Below are positions 17,783 to 25,843 of a DNA stretch of 64,000 bases, piece by piece. Where the stretch lies: positions 1 through 64,000 of the forward strand of contig JBGCGF010000011.1 of assembly GCA_045110575.1 (NCBI GenBank), written 5' to 3'. This DNA is from CALDTK01 sp045110575 (lineage in GTDB: Bacteria > Bacteroidota > Bacteroidia > Chitinophagales > Saprospiraceae). Position numbers and translations under genes: made by a program. The notes under the pieces were generated by a model. That model searched no databases and was not told where the DNA came from. It worked only from the letters and a program-made list of their open reading frames with translations. Position 1 is the first letter of the stretch. Each line of letters begins with the position of its first letter.

Positions 17783-19639
17783 ATGGCAGACGCTCCACGC
17801 GAACGGGTTTTTTCGATACAGGTCATTTTTGTGGCCGTAGCCCTGCTCTTTATGTGGAAGGCGTTCGATTTGCAAATCTGGGATTCGACCTATCGAAATC
17901 GTGCAGAGGCAACCGCAATTGACAAGCACGTTATCTATCCTAGTCGAGGCTTGATCTATGACCGCAACGGAAAATTGCTGGTCAACAATAATCCTGTTTA
18001 TGACCTCATGGTCACTGCACGAAGGATCGATCCTGCAATGGACACCCTTAAGTTTTGCAAGCTGTTAGGGATCACCAATGCGGAGTTTCTAGATGGCCTT
18101 GATAAAGACTTCAGAAGTGCGAGGTATTCTCGTTCGGTTCCTTTTGTGTTTCGAGATAAGATTTCACCTGAGATTTATGCCCGCTTTCGCGAAAACCTGC
18201 ATGAGTTCCCTGGCTTCTATACGCAGTTGCGTAACAACCGCTCGTACCCGCAACCGTATGCTGCTCACTTGCTGGGGTACATCCGGGAGGTAGATCAGAA
18301 GACGGTAGACAAGAATCCCGCTACCTATCGCCCTGGTGACTACATCGGTGCTGTGGGACTTGAACGCCAGTACGAGAAATTACTTCGCGGCAACAAGGGC
18401 GTGGAGTACCTCATGAAAGACAACCTAGGCCGATCTGTAGGTGCATATCAAGGAGGTCGAAAAGACTCCGCTGCAGTATCAGGAATTGACTTGATGACTT
18501 CGATCGATCTGGATGCCCAAGGCTATGCCGAAGAGCTCATGCGAGGTAAGAAGGGAGCAGTCGTAGCCATCGATCCTCGAAACGGAGAGGTGCTGGTGTT
18601 TGTCAGTTCACCAAGCTATGATCCCAATAGCCTTGCCATTGGAAGGGGAAGAGGAACCAATTTTAACCGACTCTTAGCGGATTCAACACAGCCGTTTTTC
18701 AATCGTGCGACTGTTGCAGCGTATCCTCCGGGCTCGATCTTCAAGACGGCGATGGGGCTGGCTGCGATGCAGGAAGGCATCATCTCACCGCAAACAGGAT
18801 TTCGATGCTCAATGGGCTATCGAGTTGGGTCTCGCACCTATGCCTGTCACGGTCATGAGTATCCGCGAAATATGGGCGTCGCACTCGCGCACAGTTGTAA
18901 TTCCTATTTCTGGAATACCTACCGCATGATGGTAGATGATTACAATCGGAAGGATCCGGAACAAGGCTTGACATTACTGAACAAGTACCTGAAAATTCTC
19001 AAGTTTGGTCAGCCGACAGGAATTGACTTTCCAAATGAAAGTTCAGGCAACTTCCCGACGCCAGCCGATTATGACAAGGTTTATCCGAAACGCTTAGGGG
19101 GGTGGAAGTCGTCTATGACGATGAGTACGGCCATCGGGCAAGGCGAGATTCAAATGACTACGGTACAGATGGCGAGCTTGGCCGCGACTATCGCTGCAAG
19201 AGGCACGTATTACAAGCCTCACATCGTTCGAGAACTTGTCCGCGAAGGGCAGCCTTTAGACACGACCCTCGCCGCTACACCAGAGAAGCTTCCTTTTGAT
19301 GAGAAGTATTTAGATCACCTTGTCGAAGGAATGGCCGGCTCTGTGAATTATGGAACAGCGCCTCGGGCAAGAATTTCAAGCTTTCAGTTCTGCGGTAAAA
19401 CAGGAACTTCTCAAAATTCGCATGGTGAAGACCACTCTGTCTTTTTCGGTTTTGGACCGCGTGAGCAGCCAACGATCGCAATCGCGGTATTTATCGAAAA
19501 TGCGGGATTTGGTGGCACCTGGGCAGCTCCGTTAGCGAGTTTAATCGTTGAGAAGTACGTTAACGGTACCGTTGAGGAACGCCGATTGCGCGAAGAGAAG
19601 CGCGTGAAGGAGATGAGCTTTATCGAGACGTTGCCGTAA
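17783..19639 (+). CDS. mrdA: Penicillin-binding protein 2 (elongation transpeptidase)
   Basis: The gene encodes 618 residues with one N-terminal membrane anchor (VIFVAVALLFMWKAF) and a pedestal domain starting PSRGLIYDRNGKLLVNN. The transpeptidase domain has active-site SxxK in PPGSIFKTAMG (about 315), SxN in SCNSYF, and KTG in FCGKTGTSQN. It cross-links lateral-wall peptidoglycan in the periplasm with MreC/MreD and RodA. It begins 10 bases after mreD. The usual downstream rodA is missing; the next gene is an unrelated membrane protein behind small repeats. A one-mismatch copy of the iterated 14-mer is at 18183-18196. Confidence 0.96.
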   Translation: MADAPRERVFSIQVIFVAVALLFMWKAFDLQIWDSTYRNRAEATAIDKHVIYPSRGLIYDRNGKLLVNNNPVYDLMVTARRIDPAMDTLKFCKLLGITNAEFLDGLDKDFRSARYSRSVPFVFRDKISPEIYARFRENLHEFPGFYTQLRNNRSYPQPYAAHLLGYIREVDQKTVDKNPATYRPGDYIGAVGLERQYEKLLRGNKGVEYLMKDNLGRSVGAYQGGRKDSAAVSGIDLMTSIDLDAQGYAEELMRGKKGAVVAIDPRNGEVLVFVSSPSYDPNSLAIGRGRGTNFNRLLADSTQPFFNRATVAAYPPGSIFKTAMGLAAMQEGIISPQTGFRCSMGYRVGSRTYACHGHEYPRNMGVALAHSCNSYFWNTYRMMVDDYNRKDPEQGLTLLNKYLKILKFGQPTGIDFPNESSGNFPTPADYDKVYPKRLGGWKSSMTMSTAIGQGEIQMTTVQMASLAATIAARGTYYKPHIVRELVREGQPLDTTLAATPEKLPFDEKYLDHLVEGMAGSVNYGTAPRARISSFQFCGKTGTSQNSHGEDHSVFFGFGPREQPTIAIAVFIENAGFGGTWAAPLASLIVEKYVNGTVEERRLREEKRVKEMSFIETLP

Positions 19640-19658
19640 GCGGTTGCCTCTTGGGGGC

Positions 19659-19856
19659 GAACCGTCAGATCAGCTGATAAAACCTGACTTCATGTAATCC
19701 TGAATACGAGAAGCGGTTCCCTGATTCTTCGACAAGCTCAGAATGTTGAAGGGCCGCTGATGTGCATCGAACCGTCAGATCAGCCGATAAAACTCAATTT
19801 CTAGTAAGCCTGAATATCTACTTCAATCTAGTACGGCTCGTTAGATCTGACGGTTC
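19659..19856. repeat. Two copies of an about 88-bp inverted-repeat element (family R1)
   Basis: The second copy (19769-19856) is complete: 13-bp termini GAACCGTCAGATC and GATCTGACGGTTC are perfect inverted repeats 88 bp apart. The first (from 19659) has the left terminus and a diverged interior, then runs straight into the second. Interiors share 'agccgataaaac' and 'gtaagcctgaatat'. No transposase is present. This looks like a MITE-like or structured intergenic element. Confidence 0.8.
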
Positions 19857-19905
19857 ATGTTTGCCACTCCGTGAAGCTTTCGTCTCAATAAGCGATATTG
19901 AGACC

Positions 19906-20568
19906 ATGTCACTCTTACTCCAATTTCATATCGCGCTTGGTGCAGCAGGTCTACTTGCAGGTCTAGGTCCACTTCTACTTACCAAGGGTACCAAGCTGCA
20001 CACGAGGCTAGGCTTCGTATTCACAGCAGCGATGTTGTTGACGGGGGTAACGGCGTTGTTCCTCACCGAGGCCAATCCGGCCAACCTTTTAACGCCCTTA
20101 GCGATCTTGATGCTGAACCAATGTATTGTAGGGCATGCAGCGCTATATGCCAAGATGAGGCCCTTTGCATCTCTACTTTCAAAGGTGACGCTGCTCGCAA
20201 CGGTAGTGTTCCTTGGGTACTCACTATATGTGGTCTGGCCGTTGTTGGCGCAAGGCCAAATGGTCGGAATCGTAACGGTTGTAATTGCGGGTGGTCTTGT
20301 TCCGTTGAGCATCCAAGATGCACGACACCTCTTTGGTCAGTTTAGTCGAAAGCTCAGTATCCGTATTCACGCCAGCAGGATGGTCGGCACCTACATCGGT
20401 GCTTCTGTTGCCTTTCTGGTCAACGCAGTGAGCTCTGGCTGGGGCAGTGTGGCAATACCTTCTATGATAGGTGTCGGGCTGATCATCTATTGGAGCGCTC
20501 GGATTTCAAAGCGAGGCCTTGAAGGCATGGAGATGGGAAATATGCGCTTTGGATCAAAGCGAGCCTAG
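19906..20568 (+). CDS. Multi-pass membrane protein, DUF2306-like
   Basis: This is about 220 residues from ATG 19906 (MSLLLQFHIALGAAGLLAG). The longer reading from 19762 runs through an R1 repeat and is unlikely to be real. Six or seven hydrophobic helices are visible, with paired His in FHIALGAAG, KLHTRLGF and a later RIHASRMVGTYIG, a pattern seen in DUF2306-type and related membrane proteins that may bind haem or metals. The function is unknown. It is enclosed by R1 repeats on both sides (19659-19856 and 20574-20758), which isolates it transcriptionally from mrdA. Confidence 0.75.
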   Translation: MSLLLQFHIALGAAGLLAGLGPLLLTKGTKLHTRLGFVFTAAMLLTGVTALFLTEANPANLLTPLAILMLNQCIVGHAALYAKMRPFASLLSKVTLLATVVFLGYSLYVVWPLLAQGQMVGIVTVVIAGGLVPLSIQDARHLFGQFSRKLSIRIHASRMVGTYIGASVAFLVNAVSSGWGSVAIPSMIGVGLIIYWSARISKRGLEGMEMGNMRFGSKRA

Positions 20569-20573
20569 GCATA

Positions 20574-20758
20574 GAACCGTCAGGTCAGCCGCTAAAACCT
20601 GAATTGCGGTAGGCCTGAATATCAACGTCCATTTTACTTGGTGCAGGAGATCTGACGGTTCAACGCCGCTAAAACCTGACTTCAAGTAAGCCTGAATACG
20701 AGAAGCGGTTCCCTGAACTTGTTGAAGGGCCGCTGATGTAAAAGAGATCTGACGGTTC
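20574..20758. repeat. Two further R1 elements (88 bp plus a partial)
   Basis: The first unit, 20574-20661, begins GAACCGTCAGGTC and ends GATCTGACGGTTC, again exactly 88 bp. The second runs to 20758, ending GATCTGACGGTTC, and shares its interior ('cctgaatacgagaagcggtt') with the copy at 19659. R1 copies are thus present on both sides of the membrane protein gene. Confidence 0.8.
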
Positions 20759-20764
20759 AACGTT

Positions 20765-21340
20765 TTACCCAAGCGCCTCCTCCGCCTGAAGCGTATGTCG
20801 CGCGTTGTGCCAGACCAAGGTGTGGAGCATGTCTCCGAGGTGCAACCGAACGATAGGTACAATCGAGACAGGAACGCGTGAACCTCGCAGAGACTTGCCG
20901 TCCAGCGATTGTAGGACCTTCTGAAACTGTTGTTGATCAACAATGAACTGATCGACGACCTTTCTGTCGAGGTTCGAGTCAATCGGGTTCATGTTCTTCG
21001 GGCTGCTCATTGTTTTAGCGCGCTTTGCAGGGTGAAGGGATAGTGCAAAGGGTTTGCCGAGTAAGCCTGTTCGATAAGCTTCTTTCTTCCGCGATGGAGC
21101 GTTGGCTGCCTGTGCGATAAGGAGCGGCAGATAGTGTGCTGCGTATCGGTTCAGGTGTTCAAGGCATTCGAGCGTACTCCAGCGGTTTTCTGCTGGGCGA
21201 GCATTGAGTGCGAGGTCGCTTTTAGCTTTTAAGCTTTCGCCAAAACGGATGGTCTGTTCTTGAACAGCGAGTAGTTCGTGCAGGGCCGCGGTTTGGGTTT
21301 TGGCGAAAGCTGCTTCGGTTGAAAAAGAGAGCGGGTTCAT
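20765..21340 (-). CDS. DinB family protein
   Basis: The gene encodes 191 residues of the DinB/YfiT four-helix bundle fold. Typical segments are ENRWSTLECLEHLNRYAAHY, where the His of LEHL is the first metal ligand, and the C-terminal HLGDMLHTLVWHNARHTLQA with further His ligands. DinB-fold proteins include thiol transferases and other metal-dependent enzymes; no substrate can be assigned. It lies 64 bases downstream of a Crp/Fnr-type regulator gene on the same strand. The same pairing occurs at 53054-54163. Two exact iterated 14-mers (21233 and 21297) face each other in this gene. Confidence 0.85.
   Translation of the reverse strand: MNPLSFSTEAAFAKTQTAALHELLAVQEQTIRFGESLKAKSDLALNARPAENRWSTLECLEHLNRYAAHYLPLLIAQAANAPSRKKEAYRTGLLGKPFALSLHPAKRAKTMSSPKNMNPIDSNLDRKVVDQFIVDQQQFQKVLQSLDGKSLRGSRVPVSIVPIVRLHLGDMLHTLVWHNARHTLQAEEALG
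21233..21246 (+). repeat. Iterated 14-mer, copy 4
   Basis: Exact copy in the DinB gene, read on the coding strand as FGES. It converges with copy 5, 51 bases away. Confidence 0.9.
21297..21310 (-). repeat. Iterated 14-mer, copy 5
   Basis: Exact copy in the DinB gene, read as AFAKT. Confidence 0.9.
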
Positions 21341-21404
21341 AGGCTAAAGTCTTACTGCAAGTCTAGGGGCGAGGAGCTGCGCCAACCTTGATCGAGGTCA
21401 AGAT

Positions 21405-21950
21405 TTAGGATTGACTCTTCGCGCGAATTCTGCTCAACGTTTCTGGACTCATGCGTAGATAGGAGGCGATATAACGTAGTGGAACGTGCTGGAAGAGCTG
21501 AGGACTTCGCGCGAGCACTGCTTCATAGCGACGTTGAGGAGAGGGCTCGAGTAGGTCCAGCTCACGGATAACGAGGTCGCAGGCAAATTGCTCCAGTAGT
21601 AGTGTGTATCCGGCCGAGATTGCAGGAGATGAGTGTACGAATTCGTCGAGCTGGGCTTTGGTGAGGGATAGTCCTTCACACTTGCGGATGGACTCAATGC
21701 CAATGGCTGAAGTTGTTCCTTGGAAAAGGCCAGGTAAAACGGAGAGCTGTTCGCCTGGGTAGCCAAGGCGTATGGATTGCCTACCGCTTTCGGAATCAAT
21801 GAAGGCATGCGCTGCTCCTGATTGAAGGAGGAAGAGCGGGGACGTTCTAGCATGAGGTGCTTGCAGCAATTGACCGCGTGCAATGGAGAAGGATTGCCCG
21901 GATCGCTGCGTAAAGGCGAGTAATTCAGCTTGAAACGACAGTTCAGACAT
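21405..21950 (-). CDS. Crp/Fnr family transcriptional regulator
   Basis: This 181-residue protein has an N-terminal cyclic-nucleotide-binding-type beta barrel (LFLLQSGAAHAFIDSESGRQ, LGYPGEQLSVL) and a short C-terminal helix-turn-helix (HVPLRYIASYLRMSPETLSRIRAK). This is the usual size of the Bacteroidota Crp-like regulators that often lack a known ligand. It is the first gene of a likely unit with the downstream DinB gene and may control it. A paralogous regulator sits beside another DinB gene at 53054-53623. Confidence 0.9.
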   Translation of the reverse strand: MSELSFQAELLAFTQRSGQSFSIARGQLLQAPHARTSPLFLLQSGAAHAFIDSESGRQSIRLGYPGEQLSVLPGLFQGTTSAIGIESIRKCEGLSLTKAQLDEFVHSSPAISAGYTLLLEQFACDLVIRELDLLEPSPQRRYEAVLARSPQLFQHVPLRYIASYLRMSPETLSRIRAKSQS

Positions 21951-22381
21951 GAAGAAAGTGGAGTTTAAGTGCGAAAATACCAGTTTTCGGTAGCTGCTCC
22001 CCGTTGAGTCGCATGGGGTTTTGGCGGAAGCTCAAAAAAAGGGCAATTCATACCTGAAAAAGTCTCTCGCAGTGTTGGAAGTATCTCTTTTGAGCCAAAC
22101 GCCTGAAAACCAACAGGTAGCCATTCAGCTTGGCATACCTTGCGGTAGACAACGGTTAAGAACACCAGTTTGTCAAGTCAAAACTTATTGGAACAGTTAG
22201 TTACGTATGACGTTTTGTTGGCATGCTAATTGACTCTACATAAGATGAGCGACCGCTCCCTCAACAGTAATGCCAAAAGTGGTAATTCTGTTAACCTCAA
22301 TTGCGCATTTTGCGTTAGTAGAGTAAGGAACTGTCCAGCGCACCTACCTCATAATCCACCTCCCACAAACCACCTAACGTT
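21951..22381. other. Intergenic region upstream of rpoN
   Basis: About 430 bases between the divergent Crp and rpoN genes. It contains a one-mismatch copy of the iterated 14-mer (22018-22031). A 66-codon minus-strand reading (22165-21965) has no family likeness, so I do not call it a gene. No convincing promoter box was found. Confidence 0.4.
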
Positions 22382-23926
22382 ATGCTGAAGCAGAACCTCT
22401 CCCAAAAGATGATGCAAAAGCTGTCGCCGCAGCAGATTCAGCTAATGAAGCTGTTGCAGATTCCGACATCAACCTTAGATCAACGTATCAAGGAGGAATT
22501 AGAGGCCAATCCGGCTCTCGAAGAAGGTGATGAAGATGAGGAGCAACAGGTAGAAGCGTATGCAGAAGCGGAGGCTGCAGAGCTAGCAAAGGAAGAAGAG
22601 GATTATGCAGAGACACCTTCTATGGAAGATGTCGATGAGGGGTTTTTGAATGAGGTAATGGATGACGATCGCTCGATTTACGATGTGCGTCACAACAGCA
22701 ATCCAGATGAGGAGGATCGTTCGATCCCAATTGCGGTTCAGGATACGTTTCACGACTACCTAGAGAATCAAATTGGAATGCTCAACCTTACAGACGAGCG
22801 CCAAGGCCGAGTTGCCTTTCAGATTGTAGGTTCGATCGATGATGATGGATACCTGCGACGTGATCCTGAGGCGATTGTCGATGACCTTGTATTCTCTCAA
22901 AACGTAGAGACGAATCGTGAAGAGGTTCTTGAACTTCTTTCTCGCATTCAGAAGTTCGATCCGCCAGGTGTTGGCGCTCGCAGTCTGCAAGAATGCCTAA
23001 TGATCCAGTTGGATACCATCTTGGCAGATGTAGACAACGATATGGATGATGTGGAACGAACTGAAATTCAGTTGGCTCGCCGCATCGTTAAGGATTACTT
23101 CGAGGAGTTTACCAAGAAGCACTACCAGAAATTACAGCGCGGTCTCTCTATCGGAGAAGATCAACTTCGTGATACGATCGACCAGATTCTCAAGTTGAAT
23201 CCAAAGCCAGCTTCTGGCTTCTCGACGAGTTCGAGTCGCTCGAGTATGTATGTGGTTCCTGATTTCATTATCGAGAACCGTGACGGAGAGCTGGAGCTTA
23301 CACTGAATAGTCGCAACGCTCCTGAGCTGCGCGTAAGTGACCATTATCGCGAAATGCTATCTACCTACAAGGACCACCAGAAGGCGGCTAAGTTGGGTAA
23401 TAAGAAAATGACTGGTCGCAAAAAGAATAAAGAGGCTGTCCTCTTCATTAAGCAGAAAATTGATTCTGCGAAGTGGTTTATCGATGCCATTCGTCAACGT
23501 CAGGAAACGATGTACAAGACGATGTACACGATCATGCAGTATCAGTACGAGTACTTCCGTACAGGAGATGATCGTAAGCTGCGTCCAATGATCTTGAAGG
23601 ACATCGCTGACATTACCGGATTGGATATCTCGACCGTAAGTCGTGTTGCCAACTCAAAGTTTGTACAGACCGAGTACGGTACGAAACGACTCAAGCAGTT
23701 CTTCTCAGAGAGTCTTACCACTGAGAGTGGTGAGGAGGTTTCTACCCTTGAGGTGAAGAAGATCCTTAAGGACATCATCGAAGCTGAGCACAAGCGCAAG
23801 CCGCTTAGCGATGAAAAGCTTAAGAACATGCTTTGCGAGAAAGGCTACAACATTGCTCGACGTACGGTAGCAAAGTACCGTGAGCAGCTCGGAATTCCTG
23901 TCGCACGACTGCGTAAGGAGCTGTAG
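22382..23926 (+). CDS. rpoN: RNA polymerase sigma-54 factor
   Basis: The 514 residues show all three RpoN regions. The activator-interacting region I is Gln/Leu-rich (LSPQQIQLMKLLQIP, ELEANPALEEG). An acidic region II follows (EGDEDEEQQVEAYAEAEAAE). The core-binding and DNA-binding region contains DIADITGLDISTVSRVANSK. The RpoN box is ARRTVAKYRE (about 492-501). It directs transcription from -24/-12 promoters and needs AAA+ activators such as the one at 1-809. It is a single gene, followed by short palindromes and a strong terminator. Confidence 0.97.
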   Translation: MLKQNLSQKMMQKLSPQQIQLMKLLQIPTSTLDQRIKEELEANPALEEGDEDEEQQVEAYAEAEAAELAKEEEDYAETPSMEDVDEGFLNEVMDDDRSIYDVRHNSNPDEEDRSIPIAVQDTFHDYLENQIGMLNLTDERQGRVAFQIVGSIDDDGYLRRDPEAIVDDLVFSQNVETNREEVLELLSRIQKFDPPGVGARSLQECLMIQLDTILADVDNDMDDVERTEIQLARRIVKDYFEEFTKKHYQKLQRGLSIGEDQLRDTIDQILKLNPKPASGFSTSSSRSSMYVVPDFIIENRDGELELTLNSRNAPELRVSDHYREMLSTYKDHQKAAKLGNKKMTGRKKNKEAVLFIKQKIDSAKWFIDAIRQRQETMYKTMYTIMQYQYEYFRTGDDRKLRPMILKDIADITGLDISTVSRVANSKFVQTEYGTKRLKQFFSESLTTESGEEVSTLEVKKILKDIIEAEHKRKPLSDEKLKNMLCEKGYNIARRTVAKYREQLGIPVARLRKEL

Positions 23927-23944
23927 GCCGCAGGCCTACTGTAC

Positions 23945-24092
23945 TGCGAACCACTGGTTCGCAGTCATGCTAGCATCTAGCTATCGTTACTGCGTGTAGT
24001 TGCACTGAAGTCTTTACTGCAGCTAGACTACAGCCTCACGGCAGCCACACAGCAGCCATACTGCAATCGTTCCTGCGAACCAGTGGTTCTCA
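23945..24092. repeat. Short palindromes (GAACCACTGGTTC type)
   Basis: The palindrome TGCGAACCACTGGTTCGCA (about 23946-23964) and a near copy TGCGAACCAGTGGTTC (about 24073-24088) lie about 125 bases apart between rpoN and its terminator, with Ala/Thr-like 'ctgcag/cagc' filler. A third copy is at 13556. Confidence 0.6.
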
Positions 24093-24101
24093 GGACAACA
24101 A

Positions 24102-24133
24102 AAAAGCCCTACTTCTCACGAAGTAGGGCTTTT
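24102..24133. terminator. Rho-independent terminator between rpoN and DUF2853
   Basis: AAAAGCCCTACTTC-tcac-GAAGTAGGGCTTTT forms a 14-bp stem with A- and T-runs at its ends, so it can serve both the plus-strand rpoN transcript and the convergent minus-strand gene. Confidence 0.92.
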
Positions 24134-24183
24134 CTGATTTCATCACTTCTGGTTAGAGAAGTAGAGACCTAACCGTTAAAAAA

Positions 24184-24528
24184 TTACTTAGCGTAGTTCT
24201 TCTCTAGTCCTAGCTTCTTTACGAGTACGTAGTAAAATACTGGACGCATTTTAGCGCGTGATCCTTTGTACTGCTCGCATACTTCAGTGATTGCTTTGTC
24301 CGCTGCAGCTTCGTCAGTAAGGCCGTGCTTCTTCATGAGAAAGTTCTTGCGAACAGTGTCCGTCTCAGAAGACTGTGAACATGCAACTGTAGCTGAATCT
24401 TTGTTGTATATGCTTGGACCTAGGCCCTTTGTTACAGCGTGAAGTGTTGCTTCATCAACTTCGTGACCTTTGAAATGCTCAGCGAGGTGTGCCTTTGCTT
24501 TTTCTACTACTTCATCAAATTTTCCCAT
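24184..24528 (-). CDS. DUF2853 family protein
   Basis: The gene encodes 114 residues matching the small soluble DUF2853 family: an N-terminal helix (FDEVVEKAKAHLAEHF), the signature TKGLGPSIYNKDSATVACS, TVRKNFLMKKHGL and the C-terminal RAKMRPVFYYVLVKKLGL. The function is not known. It has no signal peptide and is probably cytoplasmic. It stands alone and ends near the strong terminator shared with rpoN. Confidence 0.9.
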   Translation of the reverse strand: MGKFDEVVEKAKAHLAEHFKGHEVDEATLHAVTKGLGPSIYNKDSATVACSQSSETDTVRKNFLMKKHGLTDEAAADKAITEVCEQYKGSRAKMRPVFYYVLVKKLGLEKNYAK

Positions 24529-24609
24529 GGTAATAAGTTTGTTAGGGTTAGTGTTGAGGGAGTAAAGTAAAGAGTCGAGCGCTAAGTTGCGGTGTGTCAG
24601 ACCAATACG

Positions 24610-25551
24610 TTATTCACAAAGTTGTACCCCGTAGCCTCCAAAGTGACTGATAACCATCTCTTTATACGCTGCAGGTCGCTCTAGTGCGTTGTGCGCGTGC
24701 CATACGTTCCATTCAAGGATAGTTGCCTTTCCCCACTGTGGGTCTAGCTCTTTTGCAATGGTGATAGAGTGGTTTGGAGGAGTGATTGTATCGGTGCTAG
24801 AGTGGACGAGCAGCGTAGGGATCTTTATCTCGCTTGCTGCATCTTTAGGGGATGCGCCGTCCATGTCAGTGTCTGCACGTAATTCTACAAGCGTGTAAGC
24901 AATCGGAAGAAAAACGGATATCCAACTGCCGAATTGCTTATTCGCTCGGTATTGAATCGCATCGCCCCATGAGCTGTACGACGACTCTGCGAGTACGAAA
25001 GCTAGTTCGTCATTTTGAGATGCGGCAATTAATACAGCAGCAGCTCCCCAGCTCTCGCCGATGAGGCCAATCTGTTTTGGCGAAAGCCCTTTCTCTTTGG
25101 ATAAGAATTTCACCGCTTCGAGCACGTCCTTCCCCTCGTAATTGCCTCCGGTAAGTTGGTCTCCATCGCTTTTTCCGTGACCGCGGTGATCATACAGCAG
25201 CATGTCGCAACCACAATCTTCGAAGATGCTGGCGTACTTGAACATGTTTGCGCGGTTTTCGGTGATGCCATGCGCCATCACAATTCCGCAATCCACGCTG
25301 TCTGCGCCTTCATATAAAGACCCCCGAAGCATTAGACCGTCGGTTACGCTTGGAAATTCCACCTCGCGTGGCGTGGACAGGCCTGCTTCAAGTGCCGCCT
25401 GGTCGTAGCCCCAGCCTTTCATCAATTCACTGTGACTCACCTCAGTGGTGCGTCGCGGTGGCGTGGCAATGATGAGGTTAGAAAAGTAATATCCGAGGCC
25501 TATGTAGGCGAGGACAAGGAAGAGAACCGTAATCAGGAGACCTTTGCGCAT
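24610..25551 (-). CDS. Alpha/beta hydrolase, membrane-anchored
   Basis: This is about 313 residues from ATG 25551 (MRKGLLITVLFLVL), a start that gives a clean N-terminal membrane helix; a TTG at 25575 is the longer option. The hydrolase core has LLYDHRGHGKSDG, the nucleophile elbow GLIGESWGAAAVL (GxSxG), an Asp in SSTDTITPPNHS and the catalytic His in NVWHAHNALE. This is the Ser-Asp-His triad of the BAAT/prolyl-peptidase-like hydrolases often annotated as 'serine aminopeptidase' (Hydrolase_4). The substrate is unknown. An exact iterated 14-mer lies at 25074-25087. Confidence 0.88.
   Translation of the reverse strand: MRKGLLITVLFLVLAYIGLGYYFSNLIIATPPRRTTEVSHSELMKGWGYDQAALEAGLSTPREVEFPSVTDGLMLRGSLYEGADSVDCGIVMAHGITENRANMFKYASIFEDCGCDMLLYDHRGHGKSDGDQLTGGNYEGKDVLEAVKFLSKEKGLSPKQIGLIGESWGAAAVLIAASQNDELAFVLAESSYSSWGDAIQYRANKQFGSWISVFLPIAYTLVELRADTDMDGASPKDAASEIKIPTLLVHSSTDTITPPNHSITIAKELDPQWGKATILEWNVWHAHNALERPAAYKEMVISHFGGYGVQLCE
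25074..25087 (-). repeat. Iterated 14-mer, copy 6
   Basis: Exact copy in the hydrolase gene, read as LSPK. Confidence 0.9.
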
Positions 25552-25843
25552 GTCCGAAAAGTACCACGAATTCAACGCTAGCTGGGAACGAAGACGTTTT
25601 CGTGATCGAAACCTTTACTATTCCAACAACGTGTAGTCTTCATTTTTTAGAGTTAAGCGCAAACAGGTAGCTAACCCCCTGTATGTGGTACATCCTTGTG
25701 ACGATCTACTTTGTTGTTGAACTTTGCAGTAAGTATTTGATCATACTATTCAAAACTTAAGTCTTAAAAGAGTTACCCCCATTGTAGCGGATTTAACATC
25801 GTATCTCCTTCGCTAACAAGCTCTTAACAATCCCAGGTCAGTC

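Noticed and set aside
19762..19905. Extended N-terminus for the DUF2306-like membrane protein
   Set aside because: The extra codons are encoded by an R1 element; the ATG at 19906 starts directly with the first membrane helix.
21965..22165. 66-codon minus-strand reading upstream of rpoN
   Set aside because: No family likeness, no conserved start context, and a near-copy of the iterated 14-mer runs through it. It is most likely intergenic.
22219..22234. Sigma-54-like promoter (TGGCATG then TTGA) upstream of rpoN
   Set aside because: The essential GC of the -12 element is GA here, and the site is about 150 bases from the gene. One partial match in this much sequence is not convincing.
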